Assembly: GCA_035449085.1 (NCBI GenBank)
Contig: DAOTKE010000014.1
Location: 1 to 35,592 of the forward strand
From: DUPH01 sp035449085
Lineage (GTDB): Bacteria; Verrucomicrobiota; Kiritimatiellia; RFP12; UBA1067
Direction: 5' to 3'
DNA: 35,592 bases
The notes under the pieces are model-generated. The model saw nothing but the letters and a program-made list of their open reading frames with translations. It was not told where the DNA came from and did no database searches. A program made the position numbers and the translations under genes. This document shows, one piece after another, positions 14,164-23,816 of this stretch. Position 1 is the first letter of the stretch; every line of letters starts with the position of its first letter.

Positions 14164-16403
14164 ACGGCCACTCGCTTTCCAAAAACTCGCAGCAAGCCAT
14201 AGCCACCCGCAGCGACAGCCGCCACGCAACCCACCCAGAGGGTCGCGCGCAACGGTGCCTCCATAAAAGTGGCAAACTGATAAAACACCGTCGCCACCAT
14301 CCACGCCAGCAGCGTCTGGTAGCCCACCGCAAACACCATCCAGCGCCAGCCCGCTTCACGCGCCAGCACGATCAACGCCGCCACGCACGGCGAATAGATC
14401 AACACGAACAGGAGATAGGCAAAAGCAGCGGCGCGGCTGCCGAAATGACGGCGCATCGCATCGAGCAGACCGCCGCCGCGCGCCGCGCCCCCCTCCTGCT
14501 CCGCATCGCCTGCTGCGGCCGCAGCGCCGAATCCGTAGGCCGCGACCAATTGTCTACCGGCGCCGCTCAGTGCCTTGCCCAGCACGAACGGGGCATCGCC
14601 GGACTTATCCTCCGCATGGGCGTAAAGCACCTCAAGGGATCCCACAATCGCCTCTTTGGCCATCAGCCCCGTCAGCAGACCGGCGGCGGCCGGCCAGTTC
14701 TGCCCCGACACGCCCATCGGACGCAACGCCAACGTCATCGCCCGAGCGGCGGACGTGCGCCACTCGCCGGTGCGTTCCGCATTGCCGCTCACCCGATCCA
14801 ACACCACCTTGCCAAGGCTCAGCAGCAGCGCGATCACGACGATGACCTGCCCGGCGCGCGTGAGGAAACTTTTGAGATTGGCCCAGACGTGTTCCAGGCA
14901 ACCGCGCAGTGCGGGCACGTGATACGGGGGCAGTTCCATCACGAAGGCCGCCGCTTCACCTTTCAGCAAAGTGCGGTGAAGGACGAGCCCCGACAGAATG
15001 GCGAGTAGCCCACCGATCAGATAGAGTGCAAAGATCACCAGATTGCCCGAACGCTCGAAAAAGGCCATCGCGAAAATCGCATAGACCGGCATCCGTGCGC
15101 CGCACGACATAAAGGGCGCGATCAGCATCGTCAGCACACGGGCGCGCCGCTGTTCCAAGGTGCGTGTCGCCATCAGGGCCGGCACCGTACAGCCGAATCC
15201 GACCAGCAGCGGAATGAACGCTTTGCCCGGCAGGCCGATGCCGTTGAGAAAACGATCCATGATGAATGCCGCCCGCGCCATGTAGCCCGACTCCTCCAGC
15301 AACGTCAGGCAGAGGAAGATCATGCAGATCGGCGGCATGAAGGTCGCCACCGTCGTCAACCCCGCTCCGGCGCCGTCCGAGAGCAGCGTGACCACCAGCT
15401 CGGGCGCACCCAACGCGGTCAACCAGACCCGCGTCTGGCGCACCAGCAGCGCGCCGCACACGCTGTCAAAGAAATCGACCAGCGGCTGCGTCAGACGCAC
15501 GGTCAGCCAGAAAACGGCGAACATCACGCCCAGAAAGGCAGGAATGCCGACCGGGCGGCTCAACAGGACGCGGTCGGCCGCATCGGAAAAACGCCGCCGC
15601 ATCTCGCCCCGGCGGCTTACCACATCGCGTGCCAGCCCACGGATAAAGCCCAGCCGCGCATCCATCACCACGGTCTCCAGGCGTTGTCCGGTGTGCCGCG
15701 CCAGACGCGCGTTCTCCTCCTCCACAATCGCGTCAAACAGACCGTGGGTCAGCTCACGCGCAAAAGGGTCACGCTCCAGCAGCTTGATCGCCAGCCACCG
15801 CGAATCCACGCCCGCGTCGTCGGCCGCCACAATCAGGCACACCTGCAGGCGCTGCACCGAGGGCGCCGCCTCGCCGTACAACACGCACGACGCCGGCAGA
15901 CGGCGCGTCGACGCGACCTCCGCCACCGCGAGGCGCAGCGCCCCTAGCCCTTCGCCGCGCGACGCCACCATCGGCACGACCGGACAGCCCAGATGCTGCG
16001 CCAGATGTTGCGCCTCCACCTTGATCCCGTGCCGCTCCGCCACGTCCACCTGATTGAGCGCCACCACCAGCGGCACACGCATATCCAGCAGTTGCGAGGT
16101 GAGGTAAAGGCTGCGCTCGAGATTCGAGGCATCGACGATGTTGATGACCGCAGATGGACGGTTCCGAATCAGATAATCGCGGGCAACCCGCTCATCCTCG
16201 GTATCCGGCGAAAAGGAGTAGATGCCCGGCAGATCGGCGACGCGGTATTCGCGGCCACCGATCGAAAAATCGGCATGCGCACTCTCAACCGTGACCCCAG
16301 TCCAGTTTCCCGTACGTTCACGCGCTCCCGTGAGCAGATTGAAGAGCGTCGTCTTACCGGTGTTGGGATTGCCGACCAAAACGACGTTCAGAACGCCGCC
16401 CAT
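14160..16403 (-). CDS. feoB: Ferrous iron transport protein B
   Basis: 747 aa, start ATG at 16403 with GGAGGG about 8 nt upstream. The N-terminal G domain shows G1 GNPNTGKT (11-18), G3 DLPG (57-60) and G4 NQVD (117-120). The helical linker is followed by the polytopic membrane region with two Gate-like repeats (about GFGCTVPALMATRTLEQRRAR and SPCVAALIVLAREAG). It imports Fe(II) across the inner membrane. It forms an operon with feoA. No Fur box was recognised in the 139 bp upstream. Confidence 0.96.
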   Translation of the reverse strand: MGGVLNVVLVGNPNTGKTTLFNLLTGARERTGNWTGVTVESAHADFSIGGREYRVADLPGIYSFSPDTEDERVARDYLIRNRPSAVINIVDASNLERSLYLTSQLLDMRVPLVVALNQVDVAERHGIKVEAQHLAQHLGCPVVPMVASRGEGLGALRLAVAEVASTRRLPASCVLYGEAAPSVQRLQVCLIVAADDAGVDSRWLAIKLLERDPFARELTHGLFDAIVEEENARLARHTGQRLETVVMDARLGFIRGLARDVVSRRGEMRRRFSDAADRVLLSRPVGIPAFLGVMFAVFWLTVRLTQPLVDFFDSVCGALLVRQTRVWLTALGAPELVVTLLSDGAGAGLTTVATFMPPICMIFLCLTLLEESGYMARAAFIMDRFLNGIGLPGKAFIPLLVGFGCTVPALMATRTLEQRRARVLTMLIAPFMSCGARMPVYAIFAMAFFERSGNLVIFALYLIGGLLAILSGLVLHRTLLKGEAAAFVMELPPYHVPALRGCLEHVWANLKSFLTRAGQVIVVIALLLSLGKVVLDRVSGNAERTGEWRTSAARAMTLALRPMGVSGQNWPAAAGLLTGLMAKEAIVGSLEVLYAHAEDKSGDAPFVLGKALSGAGRQLVAAYGFGAAAAAGDAEQEGGAARGGGLLDAMRRHFGSRAAAFAYLLFVLIYSPCVAALIVLAREAGWRWMVFAVGYQTLLAWMVATVFYQFATFMEAPLRATLWVGCVAAVAAGGYGLLRVFGKRVAV

Positions 16404-16506
16404 ATCCCATCCCTCCGGCTTCTTTTGTTAGACACGGAAAACATGTCCGCAGAGTATACGAGGCACGGCCCTTTGAAAACAAGCGGATTCGGCGGCCAAT
16501 TTCCCC

Positions 16507-16535
16507 TTACACGCCGCATGCAAACCTGCTAAAAT
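16507..16535 (+). promoter_or_regulatory. Sigma-70-like promoter
   Basis: TTACAC (16507-16512), a 17-bp spacer, then TAAAAT (16530-16535). The expected transcription start (about 16542) falls at the GTG start of the 1913-aa gene, so the message may be leaderless. Confidence 0.5.
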
Positions 16536-16542
16536 ACGCAGA

Positions 16543-19500
16543 GTGAAAAAGAGATGTTTTGTTTTTTGGGGGACGCTGAGCATCTTTTGGGGAACGGCCG
16601 TGGCGGCAACGCCCGAGGAATGGGCCTCGCGCCTGGAGGTCACGGAGCGCAGTGCCTTGGCGGCCATGAACCTCAAACCGGACCGGGGTGCGTTACGCGT
16701 GCGTCTGCAAAACCCGGCTGACAACAGCGGGGTTGAAGTGTCGTTGGGCCGCAGTGCAACCGCGTTCCGGCTGACGCCTAAGGATATCTTTCCGCGCGAC
16801 AAGAGCCACCGCATCACAACGTGGCCGTGTCCGGCGCTCAGCACGAACCTGTGCTGGTTCACCCTCAAGCGCAACGAGGACGCCTGGTACGTCTATGTCG
16901 ATCAGCAGCCCGTGATGCGCATGCCGGAACTCTGGTCCGGGCCGCTGGATCTGCAACACGCGCCGGAGAACCAACCGCCCGAAGCGGATGTGGACGACTA
17001 CACGCAACGCCTCGGCACCTTCGCCTTCGAAGACAACTTTCTCGTGCCGGCCGGCTCCGAATTCCCGCCGACGTGGGAGATCATGAGCGGCATCTGGAAA
17101 CTGCACTCGGTCACCGGCTCGATCAGCGGCTCGTCCGGCGGTTATCAGCTCGCCCGCCAGCCGAAGCCGGAGAAGAGCCCGAACTTCTACACGCTGGAGG
17201 GCGGCGGCACCAACGCTGTGGTGTTAGCGGGCGAGCCGTTTTACAGCCGCTACGTCTACCGGGCGGCGGTGCAGCACAACAGCGGCACCAACGGCATCGT
17301 GTTCCTGGCCGGCGAGTACGGCGGGTTCCTGGCCTTCACGGCGCGGACCGACCCCGCGACCGACCGCCTGATCCTTGAGCTGTGGCGCCAGCCGGACATG
17401 GCCGACGCACCGGCCGAAGCGCTGGAGGCCGTGCAGACCGAACTGCCGGCCGGCCAGTGGCTGCTGCTGGAAGTGCAGGTCATGGATGACCGCGTCATCT
17501 GCCGGGCCGACAACATCGATGTCATCCGACGTAAAATACCGTTGCCGCCGGGCGGCCGGTTCGGACTTTTCGCCAATATGCCGGACGGTGAAACCACGCG
17601 CTTTGACGACGTGGCGGCCTGGTCCCATGAGGAGCCGCGCTTCGACTCACCCGAGGACGTGACCTTTGCCACTCGCCATCAAACCCCCGGCGTGCAGTCG
17701 CTCCTGCGCGACACCACCGTTTGGCTCTACATGCCGCCCGTGACCGGTGCGACAAACACGTGGACTTACGGCAAGCCCACCGGTGTCCCGCTGCGCCAAG
17801 AGACCCTCTTTGTCGCGACTTCCGACGCCTTCACCTGCGGCCTGACGGCGGGCGGCGAGGACGGCGGCCCGCTCTACCGCCTGTCTTGCGTCCAGGCCGA
17901 CGGCGCGCGCACCTACCTGCTGGAGGCGGTCTCCCCGACCAACACCGTTTTGCTCGACAGCCATACCACCGCCTTCACCAGCAACCGCGTGTTCCTCGCG
18001 CTGGACGCGCTGCGCCCGCACGAATTGCGCGGCTATGCGGATGGGCGCCTGGTCTGCTTCGACCGCCCCGCCAAACAGCCCGGCGGCGTGCAGGGCGTTT
18101 TCGCCAGCGCAGAGTCAGACCTGTTCTTCACAGCACCGCAAGTCGCCTCAAAAGACACCCGCCTGAGCGAGCGCTTCGAAAAGAACCCGCTCTACGTCAA
18201 CGACCCGTACATGCGCCATTGGGCCTCGCCCGAGGGACAGTGGATCACCTTCAAAGACGGCATGACGTGGTTCAAGGGCGACCTCACCGGGCCGGTCAAG
18301 GTCCGCCTGCCGATCGTCAATGGCATGGAGCTGCACCTCGGCATTCCCGAAGACTCTTCCAACGGAACCTGCCGCGTCAGTGTCAAAGAGGATCTGATCA
18401 CTGTCTTCACGCCCTATTCCGGCACCAACGCAGCCTTCACCGTTCCGGCCGCGCAGGTGCCGGAGATCGCATTCGACAAGCAGCAGGTGCGCCTCTTCAC
18501 CCTGGGCATCGAAGGCCACATCGTCTGGCTGGGCAGTGATGAGGCCCTGTTAGCCAAGACCCATCTTGAGGCACCGCTGACAGGGCGTAAGATGCGCATC
18601 GCCGGCATGACGCTTGAAAACCTCAGCCACACGTTGGTGAAACGCGATAACGTCTTCGATACGCTTTTCACCGAATCGCTCTTCAACTGGACGCTGAACG
18701 GCGGCCGCTGGGAGGTTATCAACCGTTTCTACTGTGAACCGACCTGGTCACATATGAACGGCGAGAGCGCCGACTCTCTGGCCGGGCTCTGGTCCAAATA
18801 CGTCTTTAGCGGCGATTTCAGTATTGAGTTCTACGCCGGCATGCGTATGGGCTGGTATGCGCGGCCCGGCGACCTCAACCTCACCGTCATGAGCCGTAAC
18901 AACTCGACCGGCGATGGTTACACCGCGATCGCCACCGGCTGGGATCCCGACCATTCGCAGCTCTATTCGCGTCTGCTGCGTAACGGCGAGGTGATGGACA
19001 TCTCCACCAAATACCTCGTGCCGCGCTCGCGCGCCGGCCTGGCGCGGCAAGGCTACCAGCCCCTGGTGGCCGCAGGCCGCGACATCCACGGGGCCTGGTA
19101 CGGCATGCAGCTCCGCCGCGTCGGCACGCGCCTGCAGTACATCTACGACAACGAAGAGGTCTTCAATGTCGAAGACCGCGAGCCGCTGCAGGAGGGCTCG
19201 CTCGGCATCTGGACCTACCGCAACTCAATGATGGTCGCGCGCATCAAGATCGCTGCCGAAGCGATCCGCCCGCGCCCTTTCGCCTTTCACACGATTCCCG
19301 CCGGTGTCCCGCCCGCGCCGGAACCGCCGCCGCCCGCCGACTCCGGCGTGCGCGTCAACGGCCGCGTGGTCCAGCCGCTTGCCCCGGAATACTGGCAGGC
19401 GTTCGATACCGTGAGCCACCCCAGCGTGCGTTTCCGCAACCTCGACACGGCCCGACCCGAAATGCATGTCACCTCAATCCTGGGCGGCGGCACCTTCCTC

Positions 19501-22284
19501 GTGCGATGCGATTTGCCACCGGCCCAGCCCGACAAACTGCTGGGCTGGCGGTTTGAAGTCGCGCGTCATCCGCAGGCGTTGGTCAACTTCGAGTTCTCGA
19601 CGGTCAAGCAGGACGACAAGGGCAACTTCACGCCGGTCCAGGGATACACCTATGTGCTCTCGGGAACCGACGAAACGCGCGGCCCGCGCCAAATCATTGG
19701 CAAACTCGACGCCTTCCCCCCTTCGGATGGCACGAATCTCGTCTGGACCCCGGTCGAGATCTGGGTGCCCTCCGAAGTCATCCGCGCCAATCAGGCGGTG
19801 CAGCTCGAAGGATTCGGCAACCTCCAGCCCAGCGACGTGCAGATGGGGCTCAAGGGTAATCCGCCCCACGCCTGGTACGCCGTGCGCGCCTTCCGCGAAA
19901 TCCACCGCGGCACGCCGGAGCTTTCGGCCCCGCCCGAAAAGCGCGGCGAGATCGCTGCGCTTGCGCAGATCGTCACCAGTCTGCGTCCTGGAGAATTGCA
20001 GATGGTCGAGGTGCCCGCCGCACTCGATCTCCGCAAGCCCGTGATCGAATGGGCGGTCCCGGAATTGGCGAACTTTGGTCTACGTGCCGAAGCCGATTCC
20101 GCAATCCCCGGCTCGATTCTGGTCACGCCGGTTCATCCCTGGCCCTCGCCCATGCTTCCGCCGAAGCGTGCCCTGGCCGATGCCCAACCCGCCCCCTTCA
20201 CGGTGGAGGGCACGCGCGTCCGCGTGCTTGTGCCGTTTGAGACGCTTCAGCCCAACCGCATGACGCTGGCGCTCGAATTGTCCGATGGCCGCGTCTTCCG
20301 GCAGGTCGTGCCGATGCGCACCACAGGACAGAACCATCCGCCGGTTTTGTTGAGCCTGACCCTCCCCGAAGGCGGCATCGAAACCTTTGAGGCTCGCCCC
20401 GGCAACGCCGCCCCCTACCAGACCGTCGCCAAGGCCTCGATCGACACCACCGACCCCGTGCGTGGCGGTGTGCTCAAGTTCCAAAACGCCGGCGTCTACG
20501 GTCGCCGTCTGGATGGTCTGCTGGTCAAGTCGTTCAATCCGGTCGCCACGCCCCTCATCCAGTTCCGTTACAAGGGCGATCCCATGGCGATCGTCTCGCT
20601 GGCCTTCGGTTCCACGGCCTTCACCTTCTCGGAAGTCTACAACACGCACGTGCGTTTTGGCGGCGGCGTGGCGGCCACCATGGACAACACTTGGCGCGTG
20701 TGGACCGGCATCCCGTCGGACAGCGGCGGCCAGCTCCCGCTCAAGCAGCGCACCACCGTGCCGCCGGCCCCTCTGCGTTTCGCCTCGCGCAGCGACAGCG
20801 ATCAGACCGGACTGCACAGTACGCTCTTCATCGATGACATCGCCTGCGGCCCGGCCGTCGGCCCCAACCGGCCCTTCGCCTTCAAGGCCGATTACGCCGA
20901 CCCCGACACCGTCGCCGAGGTCGTTTACGCCATCGTGCAGGGCCCCGTCGCTTTCGACAACCGCCCTGAAGCGGAGCGCGCCGCAGTCACCTGGTTGCCG
21001 GCCAAGAACGGCGAGGTCATCGAACCCGACATTTCCAAGATCCCGGACGGTATTCACCACCTGCTGGTGCGCGCCCGCGACGGACAGTCGCTCTGGTCGG
21101 AACCCGCAGACCTGCCCTTCATGCTCGACCGTGCGCAGCCGCAGGTCTCGTACGCGATCAAGGCCGTCGACAAATACAACGGCAGTTGCCTCACGCTCTC
21201 GCTCAGTGACCCCGTCTCGCCGCCGGTGCCCAACACCCTTCGCCTGACCTGTCTGGGATCGCCACTCGATATTGCCAGCGACAATGGCTTCAGCACTATC
21301 GGTCATGGCACGCTGGCCTATGAATTCGATTGGATCTGGCTGTTGCGCAAACAACTCGCCTCGGCCAAGCACGGTGATGTTCTGCCGATCACCGTCGACG
21401 GCATCACCGACGCCGCCGGCAACAGCGCACCGCCGTTGCGTATCGACATTGCCCTGGATCTGGAGTCCGACACGCGCCCGCCCACCGTGCTTCCCGTGAC
21501 ATTCACCAAGAACACCCTCTGGATGCAGCCGACGCTCACCACGCTGGCGCCCTTCTTCTCGGTCAACCGTAACGTCACCGCCACCACCGTAGCGACCGCC
21601 GGCGGTCAGGTGCTCGAACTCACGCCTAATGGCGAAAAGGCGGCCATGATCCAGCATGCCTTTTCGCCAGCCTGGGATCCGGACAAACACCCGTGGGTCG
21701 CCCTGTCTTTCCGGACGCTCGACATCGCGGAAGGCACACGCCCCTTCACGATGGCCTTCAACACCGGCCCGCGCCGTCCGCGCGGTATCAAGGACGCGCA
21801 CACGCTCGATCTGACCAACACCAATCACCTCGCCTATGTGGTCGGCGACACCTCCTGCTCCACCGGTGTCTGGCACGACATCCTGATCAACGTGCGCGAT
21901 TTCCTGCGCGATGAGACCGAAGAGCATAAGGACACGCCGGATCTCACCTACCTCACGCTCTACTTCCCGCCCCGCACCAAAGGCGGCAAGATCCAGATCC
22001 GCTCGTTCGCCATTCTGGCTCCTTGGACTTCTGATCATTTGATGCCGCTCAAGGTCTATGACCTGAACAGCATCAAAGGCCTCGTCTGGCAGGGTGGCGA
22101 ATCTGAACACACTGGCGTGCGTCCCGCCAACCTCGTGTTGCCGAAAACTGACCCCTACTGGTTCCGCTTCCGGATCAGTGACCGGCGTGGCAATCTCACC
22201 GACACCTGGATGATCCCGATCCCTCCGGGCTCCGAAAACACCGCCCCCTCACTCCCCGGCCTCGAACCGGTCGTCGACAAGTAG
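16543..22284 (+). CDS. Giant secreted protein with repeated LamG/concanavalin-like domains
   Basis: 1913 aa from the GTG at 16543. No clear Shine-Dalgarno is present, but a good promoter ends 7 nt upstream. A signal peptide covers about 1-22 (KKRCFVFWGTLSIFWGTAVAA). At least two jelly-roll domains resemble the DUF1080/LamG class: about 165-370 (FEDNFLVPAGSEFPPTWEI, GRFGLFANMPDG, FDDVAAWS) and about 700-920 (LFNWTLNGGRWEVINRFYCE, GSLGIWTYRNSMMVARIKI). Later parts (about 1000-1880) are beta-rich Ig-like segments (DGRVFRQVVPM, HHLLVRARDGQSLWSEP). I see no catalytic motif. It is probably a surface or extracellular carbohydrate-binding protein. It is a single gene, followed by 249 bp without a gene. 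Confidence 0.83.
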   Translation: MKKRCFVFWGTLSIFWGTAVAATPEEWASRLEVTERSALAAMNLKPDRGALRVRLQNPADNSGVEVSLGRSATAFRLTPKDIFPRDKSHRITTWPCPALSTNLCWFTLKRNEDAWYVYVDQQPVMRMPELWSGPLDLQHAPENQPPEADVDDYTQRLGTFAFEDNFLVPAGSEFPPTWEIMSGIWKLHSVTGSISGSSGGYQLARQPKPEKSPNFYTLEGGGTNAVVLAGEPFYSRYVYRAAVQHNSGTNGIVFLAGEYGGFLAFTARTDPATDRLILELWRQPDMADAPAEALEAVQTELPAGQWLLLEVQVMDDRVICRADNIDVIRRKIPLPPGGRFGLFANMPDGETTRFDDVAAWSHEEPRFDSPEDVTFATRHQTPGVQSLLRDTTVWLYMPPVTGATNTWTYGKPTGVPLRQETLFVATSDAFTCGLTAGGEDGGPLYRLSCVQADGARTYLLEAVSPTNTVLLDSHTTAFTSNRVFLALDALRPHELRGYADGRLVCFDRPAKQPGGVQGVFASAESDLFFTAPQVASKDTRLSERFEKNPLYVNDPYMRHWASPEGQWITFKDGMTWFKGDLTGPVKVRLPIVNGMELHLGIPEDSSNGTCRVSVKEDLITVFTPYSGTNAAFTVPAAQVPEIAFDKQQVRLFTLGIEGHIVWLGSDEALLAKTHLEAPLTGRKMRIAGMTLENLSHTLVKRDNVFDTLFTESLFNWTLNGGRWEVINRFYCEPTWSHMNGESADSLAGLWSKYVFSGDFSIEFYAGMRMGWYARPGDLNLTVMSRNNSTGDGYTAIATGWDPDHSQLYSRLLRNGEVMDISTKYLVPRSRAGLARQGYQPLVAAGRDIHGAWYGMQLRRVGTRLQYIYDNEEVFNVEDREPLQEGSLGIWTYRNSMMVARIKIAAEAIRPRPFAFHTIPAGVPPAPEPPPPADSGVRVNGRVVQPLAPEYWQAFDTVSHPSVRFRNLDTARPEMHVTSILGGGTFLVRCDLPPAQPDKLLGWRFEVARHPQALVNFEFSTVKQDDKGNFTPVQGYTYVLSGTDETRGPRQIIGKLDAFPPSDGTNLVWTPVEIWVPSEVIRANQAVQLEGFGNLQPSDVQMGLKGNPPHAWYAVRAFREIHRGTPELSAPPEKRGEIAALAQIVTSLRPGELQMVEVPAALDLRKPVIEWAVPELANFGLRAEADSAIPGSILVTPVHPWPSPMLPPKRALADAQPAPFTVEGTRVRVLVPFETLQPNRMTLALELSDGRVFRQVVPMRTTGQNHPPVLLSLTLPEGGIETFEARPGNAAPYQTVAKASIDTTDPVRGGVLKFQNAGVYGRRLDGLLVKSFNPVATPLIQFRYKGDPMAIVSLAFGSTAFTFSEVYNTHVRFGGGVAATMDNTWRVWTGIPSDSGGQLPLKQRTTVPPAPLRFASRSDSDQTGLHSTLFIDDIACGPAVGPNRPFAFKADYADPDTVAEVVYAIVQGPVAFDNRPEAERAAVTWLPAKNGEVIEPDISKIPDGIHHLLVRARDGQSLWSEPADLPFMLDRAQPQVSYAIKAVDKYNGSCLTLSLSDPVSPPVPNTLRLTCLGSPLDIASDNGFSTIGHGTLAYEFDWIWLLRKQLASAKHGDVLPITVDGITDAAGNSAPPLRIDIALDLESDTRPPTVLPVTFTKNTLWMQPTLTTLAPFFSVNRNVTATTVATAGGQVLELTPNGEKAAMIQHAFSPAWDPDKHPWVALSFRTLDIAEGTRPFTMAFNTGPRRPRGIKDAHTLDLTNTNHLAYVVGDTSCSTGVWHDILINVRDFLRDETEEHKDTPDLTYLTLYFPPRTKGGKIQIRSFAILAPWTSDHLMPLKVYDLNSIKGLVWQGGESEHTGVRPANLVLPKTDPYWFRFRISDRRGNLTDTWMIPIPPGSENTAPSLPGLEPVVDK

Positions 22285-22533
22285 CCCTTAACGTCTTCCT
22301 TGCTGAGAAGATCGAGGAAGAAATGAGACTGGGGCAAGCAAGAAACGTGTAACCCAAACGTCTCCGGCCTCAGGCTCCGATCAAGGACTGCGAGTCTGTG
22401 GTGGCCTAGCGCAGACAGCCGACCCTCCATGGCCTATCCCTCCTCCTTCCTCGCCTCACTTGCCGTTGAGTTGCAAGATGCGACGATTACGACCTGACTT
22501 CTCGACTCCAATTTGGTATGTTCTCCTTCATCT

Positions 22534-23001
22534 ATGACACGCATCATCATTCCGCAATTCGATGTCAATCTCGTCGACGTCACCGTCACCCGCTGGCGCA
22601 AGCAGCCGGGTGAACGTGTGGAGGCCGGCGAGAGCCTGGCCGAACTCACGACCGACAAGGCCGTCTATGAGCTGGAGGCTCCGGCGTCCGGCACGCTGCT
22701 CGCCGTCTACGCGACCGACAAGAGTGTTGTTCCCACCGGCTTTATCGTCGGTCTGATCGGCAATCCTGGCGAAGATGATCCCGGGATCGCCGCCGCGAAC
22801 GAGGCCCTGATGATCGCCTACCGCGGCCCCGCCGCCGCACCGGCGCCGGTGCGCGACCGTCCGGCACGCGTTCGCGCCACGCCGCGCGTGCGCCGCATCG
22901 CGCAGGAGAAGGGCTTCGACCTGGCCCAGATCCAAGCCGCGACTGGCGCCGAGGTCATCGACGAAGCCGTTCTCGACGCATACCTCGCATCTCATTCGTG
23001 A
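22534..23001 (+). CDS. Stand-alone lipoyl/E3-binding domain protein
   Basis: 155 aa, start ATG at 22534. Residues 1-77 are a lipoyl/biotinyl domain with the lipoylation motif TTDKAVYE (Lys42). After a Pro/Ala linker, residues about 110-150 resemble the peripheral subunit-binding domain of 2-oxoacid dehydrogenase E2 (ATPRVRRIAQEKGFDLAQI). The catalytic acyltransferase domain of E2 is absent, so this is not a complete E2. It overlaps or adjoins the FabG-like SDR gene, which suggests acyl- or lipoyl-bound substrate handling. That pairing is inference. No Shine-Dalgarno was seen. Confidence 0.8.
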   Translation: MTRIIIPQFDVNLVDVTVTRWRKQPGERVEAGESLAELTTDKAVYELEAPASGTLLAVYATDKSVVPTGFIVGLIGNPGEDDPGIAAANEALMIAYRGPAAAPAPVRDRPARVRATPRVRRIAQEKGFDLAQIQAATGAEVIDEAVLDAYLASHS

Positions 23002-23006
23002 CCGCC

Positions 23007-23789
23007 ATGCGCACCGCTCTCGTCACTGGTTCAGCCAAAGGGATCGGACGCGCGATCGCCCTCGCGCTGGCGCGTGACGGCTTCCGCGTGGCCGTCCACT
23101 ACCGTTCGTCGCAGGCTGAAGCGCAAGCGACTGTCGACGCCATTCGCGCGACCGGCGGCACCGCCGAAGCCTTCGCCGCCGACCTCGCTTGGGACGGCCA
23201 GCCCGACAGCGCGGACGGAACGGTCCGTGCCGATCCCGCCGCCGCCCTCGTCGCCGCCGTCGAAGCCTGGGCCGGCCCCTCGGGCATCCACACTCTCGTC
23301 TGCAACGCCGGTATCATCAAGAGCCAGCTCATCGCCTTCACCCGGATCGAGGAGTGGCGCGAGGTGATGTCCGCGAACCTTGACTCGGCCTTCCTGCTGA
23401 CCAAAGCGGTGGCGCGCCCGATGGCCCGCCGCAAGGTCGGCCGTATCATTTACATTTCCTCTGACGCCGGCCTGCTGGGCGACTTGATGCGCGCCGCCTA
23501 CAGCGCCTCCAAAGCCGGTCTGCTCGGGCTCGCCAAGACCGCCGCGCGCGAGTTGGCCGCCTCCAACGTCACGGTCAACGCCGTCGCGCCCGGCATCATC
23601 ACCACCGACATGACCTCCGACATCCCAGAGTCCCGCCGCGCCAAACAGCTCGAGGCCATTCCGATCGCCCGCTTCGGGACACCTGAAGAGGTTGCCGGCT
23701 GCGTCAGTTTCCTGGCCTCCGATGCCGCAGGCTGGATCACCGGACAGACCCTCTGCGTCGACGGCGGTCTCTGCATGCGTACCTCGTGA
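23007..23789 (+). CDS. FabG-like short-chain dehydrogenase/reductase
   Basis: 260 aa from the ATG at 23007, directly before TALVTGSAKGIG. A GTG at 22998 overlapping the previous TGA is the alternative start. A classical SDR: GSAKGIGRAIA nucleotide-binding loop, CNAGI, ISSDAG (catalytic Ser about 152), YSASK (Tyr165, Lys169), and a C-terminus DAAGWITGQTLCVDGG typical of 3-oxoacyl-ACP reductases. It probably reduces a beta-keto thioester with NAD(P)H. An insertion around WDGQPDSADGTVRADPAAA is longer than usual. It lies in the same run as the lipoyl gene. Confidence 0.9.
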   Translation: MRTALVTGSAKGIGRAIALALARDGFRVAVHYRSSQAEAQATVDAIRATGGTAEAFAADLAWDGQPDSADGTVRADPAAALVAAVEAWAGPSGIHTLVCNAGIIKSQLIAFTRIEEWREVMSANLDSAFLLTKAVARPMARRKVGRIIYISSDAGLLGDLMRAAYSASKAGLLGLAKTAARELAASNVTVNAVAPGIITTDMTSDIPESRRAKQLEAIPIARFGTPEEVAGCVSFLASDAAGWITGQTLCVDGGLCMRTS

Positions 23790-23816
23790 TCGTGCCGTAA
23801 CAAAAAAAGGGGCATC

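Noticed and set aside
20080..22110. 676-codon open frame antisense to the 1913-aa gene
   Set aside because: It is the complement of a protein-coding frame in GC-rich DNA, is rich in R, G, D and H, and has no recognisable domain. The plus-strand frame has a signal peptide and domain structure.
22285..22533. Possible tRNA or small gene between the 1913-aa gene and the lipoyl gene
   Set aside because: I could not build a cloverleaf, and no open frame with a start and ribosome-binding site stands out. A weak CTTCCT/AGGAAG stem near 22294 is not followed by a T-tract.
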